This document shows positions 11,539 to 24,200 of a stretch of DNA of 64,000 nucleotides, one piece after another. The translations under genes and the position numbers were made by a program. How positions within the stretch are numbered: the first letter of the stretch is position 1; the number at the start of each line of letters is the position of its first letter. The DNA is from Nephromyces sp. MM_2019 (taxonomy: Eukaryota > Apicomplexa > Aconoidasida > Nephromycida). The notes under the pieces are model-generated. The model had not been told where the DNA came from and searched no databases. It was given only the letters and a program-made list of their open reading frames with translations. Location: assembly GCA_015657535.1 (NCBI GenBank), contig JADHZB010000522.1:29341-93340 (forward strand), in the 5' to 3' direction.

Positions 11539-14477
11539 TTAAAGTAAAAATTGCTGAAAAAAAGCTTCAGATATTTTTTTTATAACAAGGTTAACTAAAT
11601 CCTCGGGGTTGACAACAGGTAATGATTCCATAGATATTGATACCTGTTTCAAAAAAATTTAAATGTTTAAAGTTTTTAATACAAAACTAAAATATTAAAA
11701 TATTAAGTGTTGCAGTATTTCTACTAGAGAAGATAAATCAAATTAAAAAGTGGGCTTCAATAAGATCGTAATTCCGGCTTACATAAATAAAGTTCAACAT
11801 GTTCAAATGTTTCTTTTTTAAGCTTTCATAAGGGTCAAGTGGATGATCAGAGTCGTTGCTATTGTCAGAAATGAAAATTCTAAACAGTGAGTTGTTTAAA
11901 GTTTCAGATTTGAGATTTGGGTTGATAAATTCAATCAGTAGGGGAGTAAAGTAAAAATCTTGAATTGTCTCATCGAACTTAAGATTTATTTCATAAGGGG
12001 TATTATCAGGCAGGTTTGTGATATGGCATAACGCCCGAAATAGCTTATGTAAATTCTTGGAAACTTTCAAGATTGTTATTACCTTAAATTAAAATAAGTT
12101 TATAATAGATGAGCTTTAGAAGTAGTAGCTAAAACAATTGTTACTAACTTTTGGTTCCGAGATGGTGGCATCAAGGGGCTTTTCAGGTTTATATTCAATC
12201 TGTTTATATCCAAAAAATTGCATGAGGACTCTAAAGACTGAATAACCTAAAAATTTTTATTTGTAAACATGTAATCTTACCTGCTGTAAATAGTCCCATG
12301 TATCTTGTTTTCGCAATTCCTAAAATTAAAGTTTTTTTATTGGTGATATATGATGTATTTGTTTATTTAAGAAGTATTTCTGAATAAATTACCTCTTTAA
12401 TTTGATTGGAGGCGCCCGATTGGTCTAGTTCAAGGGTAAGTAAAACTTGTTTAATCTGATTTAAGACTTCTTTATCTTGACTTTTATTGAATAAACTGAG
12501 ATTAAATATAGATCCAAATATTTGTGTTGTCATATGAGTTTAATTGATAAAAATACTCTGGTTATCAAATAAAGAAGAATTATAACATTAGGAAACGATC
12601 TAAATAAGCTGCAGGTAGCTGCCTTACATATTAGCGGCAAAATTTTTTACTAGATCAATCAGAATGTCCGGTAGTGATTTGTATATTTCAAGGCAGCAAA
12701 TTACCCAACTCATTATTATGGCATCCTCTGGTGTGAAAACAAAACGGAGCCTCTTTATCGCAATTTCAAAATCCTATATTTATCAATTAATAGGATAATT
12801 CAAAGTTAAGTTTAGTGAAAAATGAGTTTAGTGATATTTGAGCTCAAAAATATGTAGAGAATAGCATATTTTTACATTCTTAAGCTTGATTATACCAAAT
12901 ATACTTACTTTCAGAAAAGATAAAAATAGAGGGAACTCTATGTCAATGGATAACGTTGCTAAAGCGATCCCAATGTTTGTGATTTGAGATGCCGAAAATC
13001 TATTCATAGTGCCTATAAAGTAAAATGGATTAAATTAAAGTTTAGGCTTGTATGTTTTAAAGAAGACATGGCTAAAAGCAATTGCTCTATATAAACTTAG
13101 GGCTGTAAAACTATATAAATGTATTTATTTGTAAACTGGAATTTTGTAAGGTTGAGTCTTATCATCATATGCCCTATTGCCCAGGGGTGTTTGCAAAATA
13201 TTTTCTTTTATACTTATGAACTATATAAATAGCTTATCTTCTAGTTTCATTTATAAATCATGATGGTTTTAGTAATTAAACAAAAAAGTGTCAGTAAATT
13301 GTACCAGATAGTTTAGAGGTTAATTCTTGATAAAAAACAGGGTGTGTAATTCCCATTGTGGAAAAACTCAGGAATAAGTTTACTAGGTTGTTACTGTTGA
13401 TATAGGGTGCTTCAGTCTGAAAGTATTTAATGGACCGATAAATTCGAATTTGACTTTTAGTTCATCTTACCACGAGTCCAACTTTTGATCTTGTGTATCT
13501 TATAAAGTATTCAGCAATGTCATAAAATAAAGTGTGATTCCTGTAACCAATATTAGAGTATCCTAAACTTAAGAATGCTAATTCTTGTTCAGTAAAATTT
13601 TGATCTTTATATCCAGCCAAACTATCATTGTCTTCAGATGGGGATGTCAGATATTTAGATATGATCTATTTTATAAATAAGAAGATTGTTAGGAGGTAAG
13701 TTAAATTTGGATGTGCTCTAGTTTACCTTGGTGTATTGCATCAGAAATATCTTCACAATTTCCTTTTGATTCCGATTCAAGTCAATGTTTGATAATATTA
13801 ACGGTAAATGACTCAGTTGTAGGTTTGATAGGCTCTCCTCATTCTTATTTAGCCTATCTATAATTTCCATTAGCAAGGTTTCTAGTGTGCTATCTGGACA
13901 ACTCTAAAAAAAGTGTATTTCTGGAAGTGAATTGTTAAGCTTGAAATTAATATATAAATACTCTACCTTATGCCTTGAAAACAGAGTTAATATTTGATAG
14001 AGCTGGAAAGTCGAGAAATTAAGAACCCTTTCTTCTATTTTACGAGTAAGCCCAATTAACTCATTCTGCTTATATCTTGGCGAGCTTTGTATATCAGAGC
14101 TTAATAGTTGACTTAGTTTCTGTATATGTAAACCTAGGTTTAAGAAATTAAGCATGTTTATCAGTGGAAATTTTTTACATATTAATATAGGAATTGTATA
14201 TAGCTCTTTGAGTAATAATAAGTGATGATAATTTCTCACCTGGTTTGAAAGGGGTGTTGGATAAGGATACCCAACGTTTGCTGTGGCAATATATGAGTGG
14301 TCCATCATTAGATATAATTGAGAATGACCAATGGATTTTGTGATGGTGAGTGAGTTGTTTGTGGTATGATGTTAGAGAACTTATCTTATAACTCTTATTA
14401 AAATAAATGTATGATTGAGTGGAGTTTGTTGTTGTAGAGAGTAGTCTACGGATGTTTTTAAGTAGCATATAAAACAT
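11539..14477 (-). CDS. Putative mitochondrial FAST/RAP-like helical-repeat protein
   Basis: A minus-strand gene of about 13 short exons. The ATG at 14477 gives MFYMLLKNIRRLLSTTTNSTQ, basic and Ser/Thr-rich with no acid residues, as in a mitochondrial presequence. A likely intron (about 14289-14370) joins it to NVGYPYPTPLSNQ, and an alternative start is 14308. Later exons show repeated short helical units typical of apicomplexan FAST/RAP-type RNA-binding proteins: FSTFQLYQILTLFSRHK, LAFLSLGYSNIGYRNHTLFY, NLVNLFLSFSTMGITHPVFY and ASQITNIGIALATLSIDIEF. The last exon ends AFFQQFLL-stop at 11539. I do not see a clear RAP domain. Proteins of this class act in organellar rRNA or mRNA processing. The gene is well supported; the family call is moderate and the 5' structure uncertain. 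Confidence 0.68.
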
Positions 14478-15371
14478 CTTAACAAGTCAAACCTATGATT
14501 TAAGGCCCTAAGGATATCGATTTTGAATAATGATACTCATTTTCGATTCTCGTGATAAATAGGACTAAGAATCAAGTTTATATAGGGTAAAAAGTGTTAA
14601 TTAATGTATCTATAGTAAAAATTGATACACATCTCGATTTGATTTAACACTATTTTGTTATCGGTAGGCAAAATGATAAGAACGTATGTAAAGGAGTCTC
14701 TCTGAGCTAGACTAATGAGTACAATTAATCTTTTACCTTATAAAGGAGTGTTGACTTATGCTCTAGAATACAGTACTCATTTAGGCTCAAAGGTTTTGAC
14801 TTAACAATTTGTTAATATATTTTGAAACATCTTTAACCCTTGTTTAAAAAAAATTAATTTGATTACTTTATACAATTTAAGTAATTGATTTAAAAGATGA
14901 ACTAGTCAATATCACTTTTGATTAAACTCAAGTTTCCTTTGTCATTTAGGATTATTGAATGTTTGACGATAATGTATCAAATCATTTCCATTTTTATGAA
15001 ATCGATTTTGTTAAAAATGGTATTTCAGTATATTACAATTATGTATTTTTTAACCATGGATAATGTATAAAATCAAATTTTGAGAGATTGAACAATTAAA
15101 AGTTATTTTAATAAACAAATTTTAATTTACTATAGCTATTAAACATGTATGTATATGTAGGAGTTTTGTCAAATTATTTAAACTGGAACTGAAAGATTAT
15201 TCGTTGTTATTAAACTATTAGTCTAAGACAAAGAATTCAATGCATTTGCTTCCATAATTAGTTAAGAATTTTGGTATTTATGAACAATCACAAGAAAACT
15301 AGGTTCAAATATGTCATTTTGCAAAAGTTAAAAGCTCGTTAAATATGCAAAGATAGATAGATGATCGAGGT
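14478..15371. other. Spacer between two minus-strand genes
   Basis: AT-rich, no exon or RNA gene recognised. Confidence 0.5.
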
Positions 15372-16376
15372 TTATGATTTTATGTATTGGTTTGAAAGTA
15401 AATCTTGAGTAGATTTAGCAAAATCTTCTTTACTTAACCAACACACCCGTTTACCATTCACCCAAAGTGCTGCCCTACTTTCACCATTTTTATTAGTATA
15501 AATCCCTTTGCCATGCTGTTCGCCTGCCTTCCATTCACCAGCATAACTGGAACCTTGAGGCCATGACATCTTACCAAATCCTTCTTTCAAGTCTTTAGAG
15601 TAATGACCTATGTAAACGCAGTTGTCTGGCCACGTGAATACCCCCTCTCCCATCAACACACCAGCTACCCAATCCCCTTCGTAGGATCTTCCATCTCTCC
15701 ATTTATAAATACCTTTACCGTTAATAATATTATTAGAGAATTCACCTTTATAAGAATTTCCATCATTCCAAATCATTTCTCCATAACCATTCTTCATATT
15801 ATTAACATAATTACCTTTAAAAAGCGACCCATCTGCCCAATATTCCACTCCTTCTCCATGTTTTTTATCATCTTCCCATTGTCCTTTGTATACTGATTTG
15901 TCTGTGTGTTGGAATTCACCATATCCTTCAGCCTTATCATTTTTCCATTGACCTTTATACTTCTCACCATCAGGTGAAGTAAATATCCCTTCACCATAGG
16001 CACGATCACTCTTCCATTCACCCTCATACTTGGAGCCATCGGGCCATACTTGAATTCCATGGCCATATTTTTTACTTCCTGCCCATTGACCATCGTAGAC
16101 TACATCACCCTCAAGTTTAGTTAGTGGTCTTTTGACCAAGGTTACTGAACTTCCAATGCTTTTTGATTTGTCAATACTTACCAGTCCCGAATCATTAGTT
16201 TCAGATTTTTCCTTTGTAATATTTTCATCCTTTACTATTTCTCCTTCAAATTTGGGCTCAGTATGTGAACTTGGTAATTGGGAATTTTCTTTTTGTTGGC
16301 TCTGGATTACCTGTTTCACTGGAGAAGGTCTTTCCGGAGATTTTACTTTTTTTGTCTTTGATACACAATTGCCCAT
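15372..16376 (-). CDS. MORN-repeat protein with N-terminal lipid-anchor signal
   Basis: Intronless, 334 residues. Residues 1-10 are MGNCVSKTKK: Gly2 fits N-myristoylation and Cys4 a palmitoylation site, followed by lysines that would favour membrane contact. Residues 11-90 are low-complexity, Ser/Lys/Glu-rich and probably disordered. From Tyr94 to about residue 300 there are nine MORN repeats of exactly 23 residues (pattern YxGxW/F...GxGxxxxxDG), followed by a partial one ending VNGKRVCWLSKED. MORN arrays form beta-solenoids that bind membranes or organise cytoskeletal collars; in apicomplexans MORN proteins act at the basal complex and in budding. Here the lipid signal suggests peripheral attachment to plasma or pellicle membrane. 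There is no kinase domain, so it is not a PIP5K. It is one of the few intronless genes in the window. Confidence 0.93.
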   Translation of the reverse strand: MGNCVSKTKKVKSPERPSPVKQVIQSQQKENSQLPSSHTEPKFEGEIVKDENITKEKSETNDSGLVSIDKSKSIGSSVTLVKRPLTKLEGDVVYDGQWAGSKKYGHGIQVWPDGSKYEGEWKSDRAYGEGIFTSPDGEKYKGQWKNDKAEGYGEFQHTDKSVYKGQWEDDKKHGEGVEYWADGSLFKGNYVNNMKNGYGEMIWNDGNSYKGEFSNNIINGKGIYKWRDGRSYEGDWVAGVLMGEGVFTWPDNCVYIGHYSKDLKEGFGKMSWPQGSSYAGEWKAGEQHGKGIYTNKNGESRAALWVNGKRVCWLSKEDFAKSTQDLLSNQYIKS

Positions 16377-18348
16377 GCTTACGGACTATTTAAATCATCT
16401 GTTTTTTTTAATAGGGCTCTGTATGATTTATATACAAAATCACATAAGTATCCTGGTGCAATCCTTAAGATTATTTGTAAAATAAGAAAACAATATGAAA
16501 TTCGCTTTCAATTTTGGTCAAAAAAATTTATTTGAATCATTACTAGACAAAGCCGAAATTTACATTCCCTTTTCGATAAAAAGGTTTAAATGTCTAAAAA
16601 ATGTTCTCTAATGATTAAAAGCATTTAATATAAAACAAAAGCTATACTCAACTCTATTAGGCAGTCTATATTAATAAGAATCTTAAATTTCAATTTGTTT
16701 CATAAAAGGTTTAATTTCAGTGTTTATTAATATTAAAGCAATAAAACCTAGAGGCAAATTTTAAAGAGGCATCACTCCTATTATATTAAAACGTCATAAA
16801 ATGATAAATATACAAACACAAATCATAACATGACTAAAATTATAAAAGGCTAAAAAGAATATTATTCCAACTTCGATAGCAGTGTACTTACTCTCTTTGT
16901 CTTAATTCTTGGATCTGTTATATTTCCCTAAGACTAGGTTAATTTTCTCTTGTTGAATGTCTAATAGTGAGCTCTAATTTCCTGAAAATTCTAAAATAGG
17001 ATAAATTACCTCGATAATAAAATATCATAAAATTTTCAAAGATTCTTGAGTTAAGCAATGATATAAGAAGCTATACAAAAAAAATATATATTCATAGAAT
17101 GGTTACCACGAATAATTAATATTAATTTAAGATTTAAAATTAAGGATGAATATTTTTGTTATGAGTTTTTATCGGAAGCTTGTTTAAACAATCTACGACA
17201 CTTATAATAAGAATTTCTGAAAAAGGAACTATAAAGTGTGAGTTATAAAACATGTAAGCTCAAAGTATTTCTCACAATATTAAGGTAGTAAGAGCATGTA
17301 TAACAAAGTAAACTATATAGAAAATGTGGCATAGTGTGACTACATACAAATTCGTATATACAGTTAAAGTAGCCTAATGTTGTTACATTATAGTTAGGAT
17401 TAGGAATACAACATACGAAAGAAAAAGGCATGGTAGGGGGTCCAATTAATAAAATTGTGAGCTATAAACAATGTTGTATAAATAATAAAAATAAACTAAT
17501 GTGATTATGGTAAGTTAGGTTTTACATAGATAACCTATCAATTCTTAAAATTATAAAACATGAAAAATTAGAACTGGGTATACTTAATCCTCTCTTAATA
17601 TAAAAATGTAATAATGTTATGAAAACCCTGGGTTTTATTACTCAAAATATATGCTTAAGACAAAACATAAATGGGAGGTTTGGCTGTATAATTCTTGGTT
17701 AATAATAGTATTTAAAATTTTTAAAGAGAGTTTAAACTTATTCATCGAGTCTAGTAGATCAGTTGTAAGTTTTCAATATCTTATACGTTTTTAAAAGATA
17801 ATATTATCTTCAAGATGTTCCGAAATTAAAAAATATCCGTAAAAAAAAATTAAAGTTATAATCGTTTTATAGATTATATATGGGTATAAAATAGATCAAT
17901 CGGTTTCCAATTAAAGTGGGTACAGTTCAGAATTCGAATTCTTGTATAAAAATCTAAATCAACCTTCTTATACAGAAGTATCAAATAGGAAATGATGTCT
18001 GCAGTTTCTTACGAACAGTTGTTTCAAAAATAGAAATATAGTTTAAAAAAGGTATAGGTAAAAAATTTCCATAATAAATTTGTAGCTTATGTTAAAGAAA
18101 CAATCTGGAATTTGAAATATCATTTCGGTAAATAATATCAATAAAGATAAAGAAAATCAATATTACAATTACTTAAAATGATTAGAATCCCAAAATAAAT
18201 ATACAGTTGAGTCATCAAAGGTTGTACAGATGTTGTAGGAATACTGTAGTTGCTTATATTTTTGATAAAATTGGTATTTCTTGGTAGAATAATAAGATTA
18301 CAATCTATTGGAACAAGATTTGAAAAAGAGGTAGAATAAATAAAACGA
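16377..18348. other. Two-kb spacer, no confident gene
   Basis: AT-rich and stop-dense. On the minus strand a short open stretch around 16872-16926 (NITDPRIKTKRVSTLLSKLE, then stop) reads like a C-terminal exon, but I could not attach an upstream exon. Confidence 0.45.
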
Positions 18349-19399
18349 CTATTTTGAATAGCTTTCATCAAGTTTCATTTCTGGTAGTTCTAAGTAATCG
18401 TCTAATACAGCACCCTTGAGTTTCATAGTCTCCAACGTATATCGTAATAGTGGAGAGGTAGAAAAAAACTTTTTGTTAGGCTTGGATGCATCATCGTCAC
18501 TATAAAGATCCAGTGATGAGTTGCTGTCACTCTCTTGCATGTGGTAGGGATCTAAACAATTTTTACTGAGGGTATTGAGATTACTAGGATTAGAAGAAAG
18601 GGTTGATGAGGAACGAGTAGTCAGAGGAGTTGTATGAGGTTTGGAATCTAGTTCAGGTTTAATTATACCAGGGGACCATAAGTCGTTGTGGAAAGGATAT
18701 TCAAAGCCCATAGGATGTGAGAAAGTAAGATCCTCGGTGTGAGGGTCTAAGGACAGAAATTCAGGTGATTCAAAACCGCGGAGTTCAAAAGATGGACTTC
18801 CCTTATTTATAGGATAATTGATGTCAAGCTTGTTTGCATCGCAATATCTGAGTGTACAAAACAAAAAATATAACTAGTCTAAGAGTCTATTTATTAGATA
18901 AAAGCTAGAGATGTGTGTGTAATGATCAGATTTAAACTAATTAGACAGTGTAATAATTACCTCATTTCCATTCTATATCTCATAGAATATGGAGCAGAAG
19001 GTGCTGAACTCGATAGTATGCTATCTATCCCTGTTTCGCACTCTTTAGGTACTAATGAACTGTCGTTCAGATCAGGGTTGGGGATTGTCTTGGAAAGATT
19101 GTGTTGGTAGAAACTGGGAGGTAAGCTAAACCTATAGCGTAACAGTATATGCAAATTGCGAAGGTATATTGAATATTCTATTCATGGATAATTCTCAAAG
19201 TTCAAAGATTTCTATATTCTTATTAATACCCTTGAGCTTAAAAGAATAATGCTAAGGTTGGCATATGTGTTAAAACGAGAACTTACTGGGGTGGCTGAAA
19301 GTCAGGATTAGATGGTCTTGGTGTAGGAGAAGAAGGGGGGTTCTTAGAAGGGTTGAGGAAGCTCACAGTGAGAGCTCTTTTTCGAGGTGGATTTAACAT
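18349..19399 (-). CDS. Hypothetical disordered 260-aa protein
   Basis: Three exons: 19287-19399, 18961-19131 and 18349-18847, with phases that match and sum to 261 codons. The protein starts MLNPPRKRALTVSFLNPSKN and goes into a Pro/Ser-rich stretch. A Ser-rich middle follows (GIDSILSSSAPSAPYSMRYR), then a long region rich in Ser, Pro, Asp and Asn with a SDDDASKPNKKF acidic-basic segment. It ends with VLDDYLELPEMKLDESYSK. No membrane segment or known domain is visible. The basic N-terminus with a TVSF sequence loosely recalls an RVxF-type PP1-docking motif, but the match is too weak to name a function. The composition suits a phosphorylated regulatory protein. The gene model is good; function is unknown. 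Confidence 0.8.
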
Positions 19400-21293
19400 A
19401 ATAAATTTTCAAAGTTGAATCGATATTATATTGAAGTTGTTTAATACTTTCTGGTATTTTAAGGGAAATATTAGTTGCGTGGAGGCTGTTGTGTAAATTT
19501 ATCCAAAAAATCAATAATAACAAAGATGTTAATAATAATGTCTGAGAATTGTGTGTTTCAGTGTGTAATTTAAAGTAATCTGTTATTCGACTGTTTTGAT
19601 CTTAAGGCGTTTAAGCTTTAACATAATATGTTTATAATGTTTCAAAATTCAAAATTGAAACCTTATGATTTTTATTCAAGATGTTAGACTACATGGCTCT
19701 CTATACATGTCGAGAGTATGTGAATCAATTTGTCAATTTTTACAGTGTACTGTCACTATCTGCTTTGTGAACATGTGAAAAGTAGTTCAATTCATTCATA
19801 AATAATTTAATCGATGCTTTTACATGTAAGTAATTGTTAGATGAAAATTACTAACAATGGACTCGTGTATTCTATATGCTATTACATATTAATTGATGAT
19901 GTTCTAGCTGTTGGAGTTTCATACTATCACAGCTAAGATGCTAGAGATAACTCTTGTTTATCTTATACATTGACATGTGACTTAGCTATACATGCTACAC
20001 AAAATCGAAGGTATAAGCACATTTCGGTAAATGTAAAGCAGATGTGGATATATCCACCCAGACATAGGGTATATTAAATCATAAAACCCTAATTAAAGTT
20101 TTATGATGAGATATCCAACTCATTTATTTGTAAATGGACTTAATTAGGTACCCAGAACATCCATATGAAGATATATATATACACTGGCCGAGTTTATAAA
20201 TAAGATGAATACCTATAAACTCGTACACAAAGCACTAAAGCTAACCTGCAAAACAGAATATTTGATTATCTGGTCAAGATCTAAACATACTTAAGCTCCT
20301 AAATGCAAGAGCACCTCCGAATTGGAATATGCAAACTTAGCACATGCTAAACTTTTGCAACAAAAATTTAAAATAAAAAACATGTGTGTCCTCATAATTA
20401 TCAAAATCTATATCTAAAATTCACTTAGGTTGATGTGAGATTTGAATAAAGTTAGTTATTGTAAGAGTCTCTCCTAATCTATTAGAGCTTCACATCTTAG
20501 GAAATTAAAAACTAGATAAGTTTTGGAATAATGTATCAGAGCTCAAATAAGTATTTTGGATTTAATCAAATGCTTATATTTTAGTTAAAAATAAAAGAAT
20601 TGGTAAAAAGCGATTCTCACAACTCTAAACCGAAAATTATTTGCATATTTAATCAAATTAATTTATCCCCCCGTTTAATTATCAACTTAATTAAACTTGG
20701 ATTTAATAAAGAAATGATTTGTTGCTTTGATTCATGTTTGTTAGATTTAAATATAAGCAATATTGTAAATTTTTGTTTAATACAATTTCATTTATCATTA
20801 TATATATAGAAAATGCTTGAGAACTTTTGATATTTCAATTTTGTGCCAATAGATATTTAAATTAACAGCTTTGATATAAAACATAAAGCTTGAAACTTCA
20901 AGTTATTTATTCATGCAAATCCAAACAGCCTACAACAGTGCGTAATTTAAATCGATTCTTTGGGATAAGCATCTACATAATTATACATGTAGAATTACCA
21001 AACAAAACTATATTAAATACCTCTTAGGATTATAACAATCGACCACGCTCACACAAACACTCACATACATATCCACAAGCACTGCTACACATATATACAC
21101 AAGTCAACTGAATTTAAGCACACGCTCGTACGTAGAACGAGCAAAGCGCTAAAACTTAGTTTCAAACACAATTTATCCATATACAACAAACACATAGCCT
21201 TCACTGTTATTAAATTATCCAGATAGCTTTTGCCCTGGAACGCATGACATATCAAATCTCCAAGCCAATGAGATAACTCAACCTTCCTGCATA
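19400..21293. other. Divergent spacer (minus gene to CMTR2-like gene)
   Basis: About 1.9 kb of AT-rich DNA between divergently transcribed genes, so it should hold both promoters. An open frame at 20600-20809 (+) is made of AT-rich codons and is not convincing. Around 21040-21110 there is a small CACA-rich patch. Confidence 0.5.
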
Positions 21294-24200
21294 ATGGAGC
21301 TACCAAAATCATCATCCTATAAAATTGAACTACCTAAATCTTATATTTTTCAATGCTCACTAAACAAACTTATGTATGCTGGTAAGCTGATACCAGCATC
21401 TCCAGAACCTTGTGCCTATTGTAAAAGAAAGCAGGTCAAACAGTGTTATTGCAATTCCTTTACAAACCTAGTTGGAAGGTATTCCCCCATATAGATCATC
21501 TACAGGCAAATTTATATATGTCACACAACTTTCCTTTATATAGGACTCCTAATTACGTGATTGAACCACTATTGGAGGCAAAGAAGGCCCTGATCAAACT
21601 TTGCCATGAGCTAGATAACATTGATATTACCAAATGGAATTCACACACAAAGAATAGTGATGAAAATGGAGAAATTATAAAGGAGATCAAAAGGGTAAGT
21701 AAAAAAGCATTAACATACCAAATCTAATTTTCGCATGCGTATTTTGCGTAACTTGAGATATTAAATCTATTCAATATACACCTGACATTCTTGTCTACTC
21801 TTTATCTTACGAAATTTATATAATCTTTATTTCGTTTATACAACTCTGGTTTTTTATCCAAGTGTTTATTTTACTATACATATCAAGCTACTTGTACAAC
21901 ATAAACTGTATACAGTTTTTGAGTTACACACTTGAACAATTCAATTTATATCAATACCATCATGTTATAAACTTGTTAACTTTGACATAAAGTGTGTATT
22001 GAAGCATACATTTTTGCTCTTAATACTTGTGACTGTAAACAAAGTTGCAGCGCAATGGCTTAGCTATCTATGTGACCTTTATAGATACCATAAATAAATC
22101 CATATACACACCCCATTTATAAAACAAGCACTTATTGCATAATTTTATATCCTTATACGCCTCTTATTATTTAAACAGATAACTAGTCAACATGGAAATC
22201 CAGGTGCAGAAATGGTTACTGGGGCCTGGGTCAAACTCTATGAAATTCTTATGCAGTGTGAACTAGTTGATTTACCTGAAGACAATCAAAAGTTCACCTT
22301 AAGAGCATTTCATTTGTGCGAAATCCCAGGGGGCTTTGTATGTGCCTTAAACCATTTTCTGAAATCGATAAATGGTAAAATAATAGAACTGAAATCAAGA
22401 ACAATTAATCAGTATATCATAAAGCTTATTTTCATATAACCAAGCCTTTCTAAATAATCTCTACCTTTTTACATAAAAGTAAAATTCTCTAGTATAGTCA
22501 ATTAACAAAAATATGCTTGCATATATCTAAATAAATTCTAACTTCTATAAGCCACTTAAATATATATTTAAGTGCTGCTGTACATCTATTATTTGTGCTT
22601 CTTGATTGAATAATTCAGAGGACTACCAACTTGACTGGAGAGCCAATTCTCTTAACCCATATCATGAAGGTGAGCTACCTCGCATATTTACATTAAGGTT
22701 TTTGTCTAAATACATACTTTTTAAAGGGAACGATGTGAACACAATGATCATTGATGATAGTTTCCTTAACAAGACATACAAAAACTGGTTGTTTGGAACA
22801 GATGAAACTGGAGATATTCTCAAAAAAGGTACGCTATTTCTCCTTCAAAACTTGATGCTTCAGCTTATCATCATATTTATTATAGAAAATATTGAGAATA
22901 TATGGCTATCAACTAGTCGCTCTGACAAACCCTGGCAGGTCTGTGGTTCTTTGGACCTATTTTTGGCTATACTTTGAAAGATTTTGCAAAATTTCATGAT
23001 ATTTTAATACAGGCGGCCCTGATGACTGCTGATGGTTCTATATCAGTCCAACATGACCCAGAAAACCAAGAGAGTTTGACAGCTCCCCTAATATTTGCAG
23101 AGTATGCCACTGAGATACACATTACTAACCACATTTATAAAGAATTTCAAATGAAACAAACTTGAACTTCAAATAAAGATTCATTTTCAAAATACACATT
23201 CAGATTGGTATGCAGCCTTGGATTACTCAAGATTGGAGGATCATTAGTCCTAAAGATGTTCAACATAACAACTCATAGTTCAATCTCCATACTAGCTATC
23301 ATGAGCCTTGTATTTACACAGGTGCTCGAAGCTTTATTAGGCTTTTAGATAGTTACAACTCTTATTTAAGGCTGCTTCACAATAGTCACATTCATATAGC
23401 CAACTCATTATTTACATACATCTTGGGGAAAAGTTCTCAAATATAATCTATGTGCACCCACACATATGCGCAATATATCTTATTTGCAAACTATCTTATA
23501 TTTATTTAATCACTTATATATAGTTGTTTTATACTATAATGTTTTCATACACATATAGCTCTAATTGGCTACACTCTTAAGCATATTAAATACCTGATAC
23601 AACTATTTTTAGAGCGCATACACACCTATATAAAGCATACTCAATTTTATTACTTCCTTTTGTTTATCCAAAATTGTAAAGATTGCAGTTGTTAAACCTT
23701 CCCTATCTAAGGCGGGAAACAGTGAGGTGTATGTACTCGGCCATAACTACACAGGGATAAGATCAGCTCTACTTAGAGCAATTGTTGATTTAGTAGGTAG
23801 AGATCTTAATAAGGAAATGACCATTTTCCCTAAAGAATGGATACCCAAGGTAACACAAAATATGTAATCATACATGCTTGACAAAAAAAAACTCTCGTTA
23901 TGTGTATATACAAATTCTAAATTCCTATTACCAAATACTTAATTTATGTTTCAGGACTTCTTCCATGAAATTATAGAATGCAGTAAAAGATTCATCAGTT
24001 GGCAAATGGAGGCCATTGAACACAATCTCAAGTGAGTTTAATGAACGCATTTCCAAATAATAGATGTATATAACACATGGTGATCTATTTGAAGATTTCT
24101 GTTAGAGAAAATACTCTTCAATTATTTGTAATTGTTTTCATATATCTAAACTTTAACAGCCTATGGAACCAGAGCTTATCAACACATCTTCGATCATCAC

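Noticed and set aside
16872..16930. Minus-strand reading NITDPRIKTKRVSTLLSKLE ending at a stop
   Set aside because: Looks like a terminal exon, but no upstream exon or donor could be joined; too short to call alone.
20600..20809. Plus-strand 69-residue open frame
   Set aside because: Composition is that of random AT-rich DNA (Ile, Asn, Leu), with no splice-linked neighbours.
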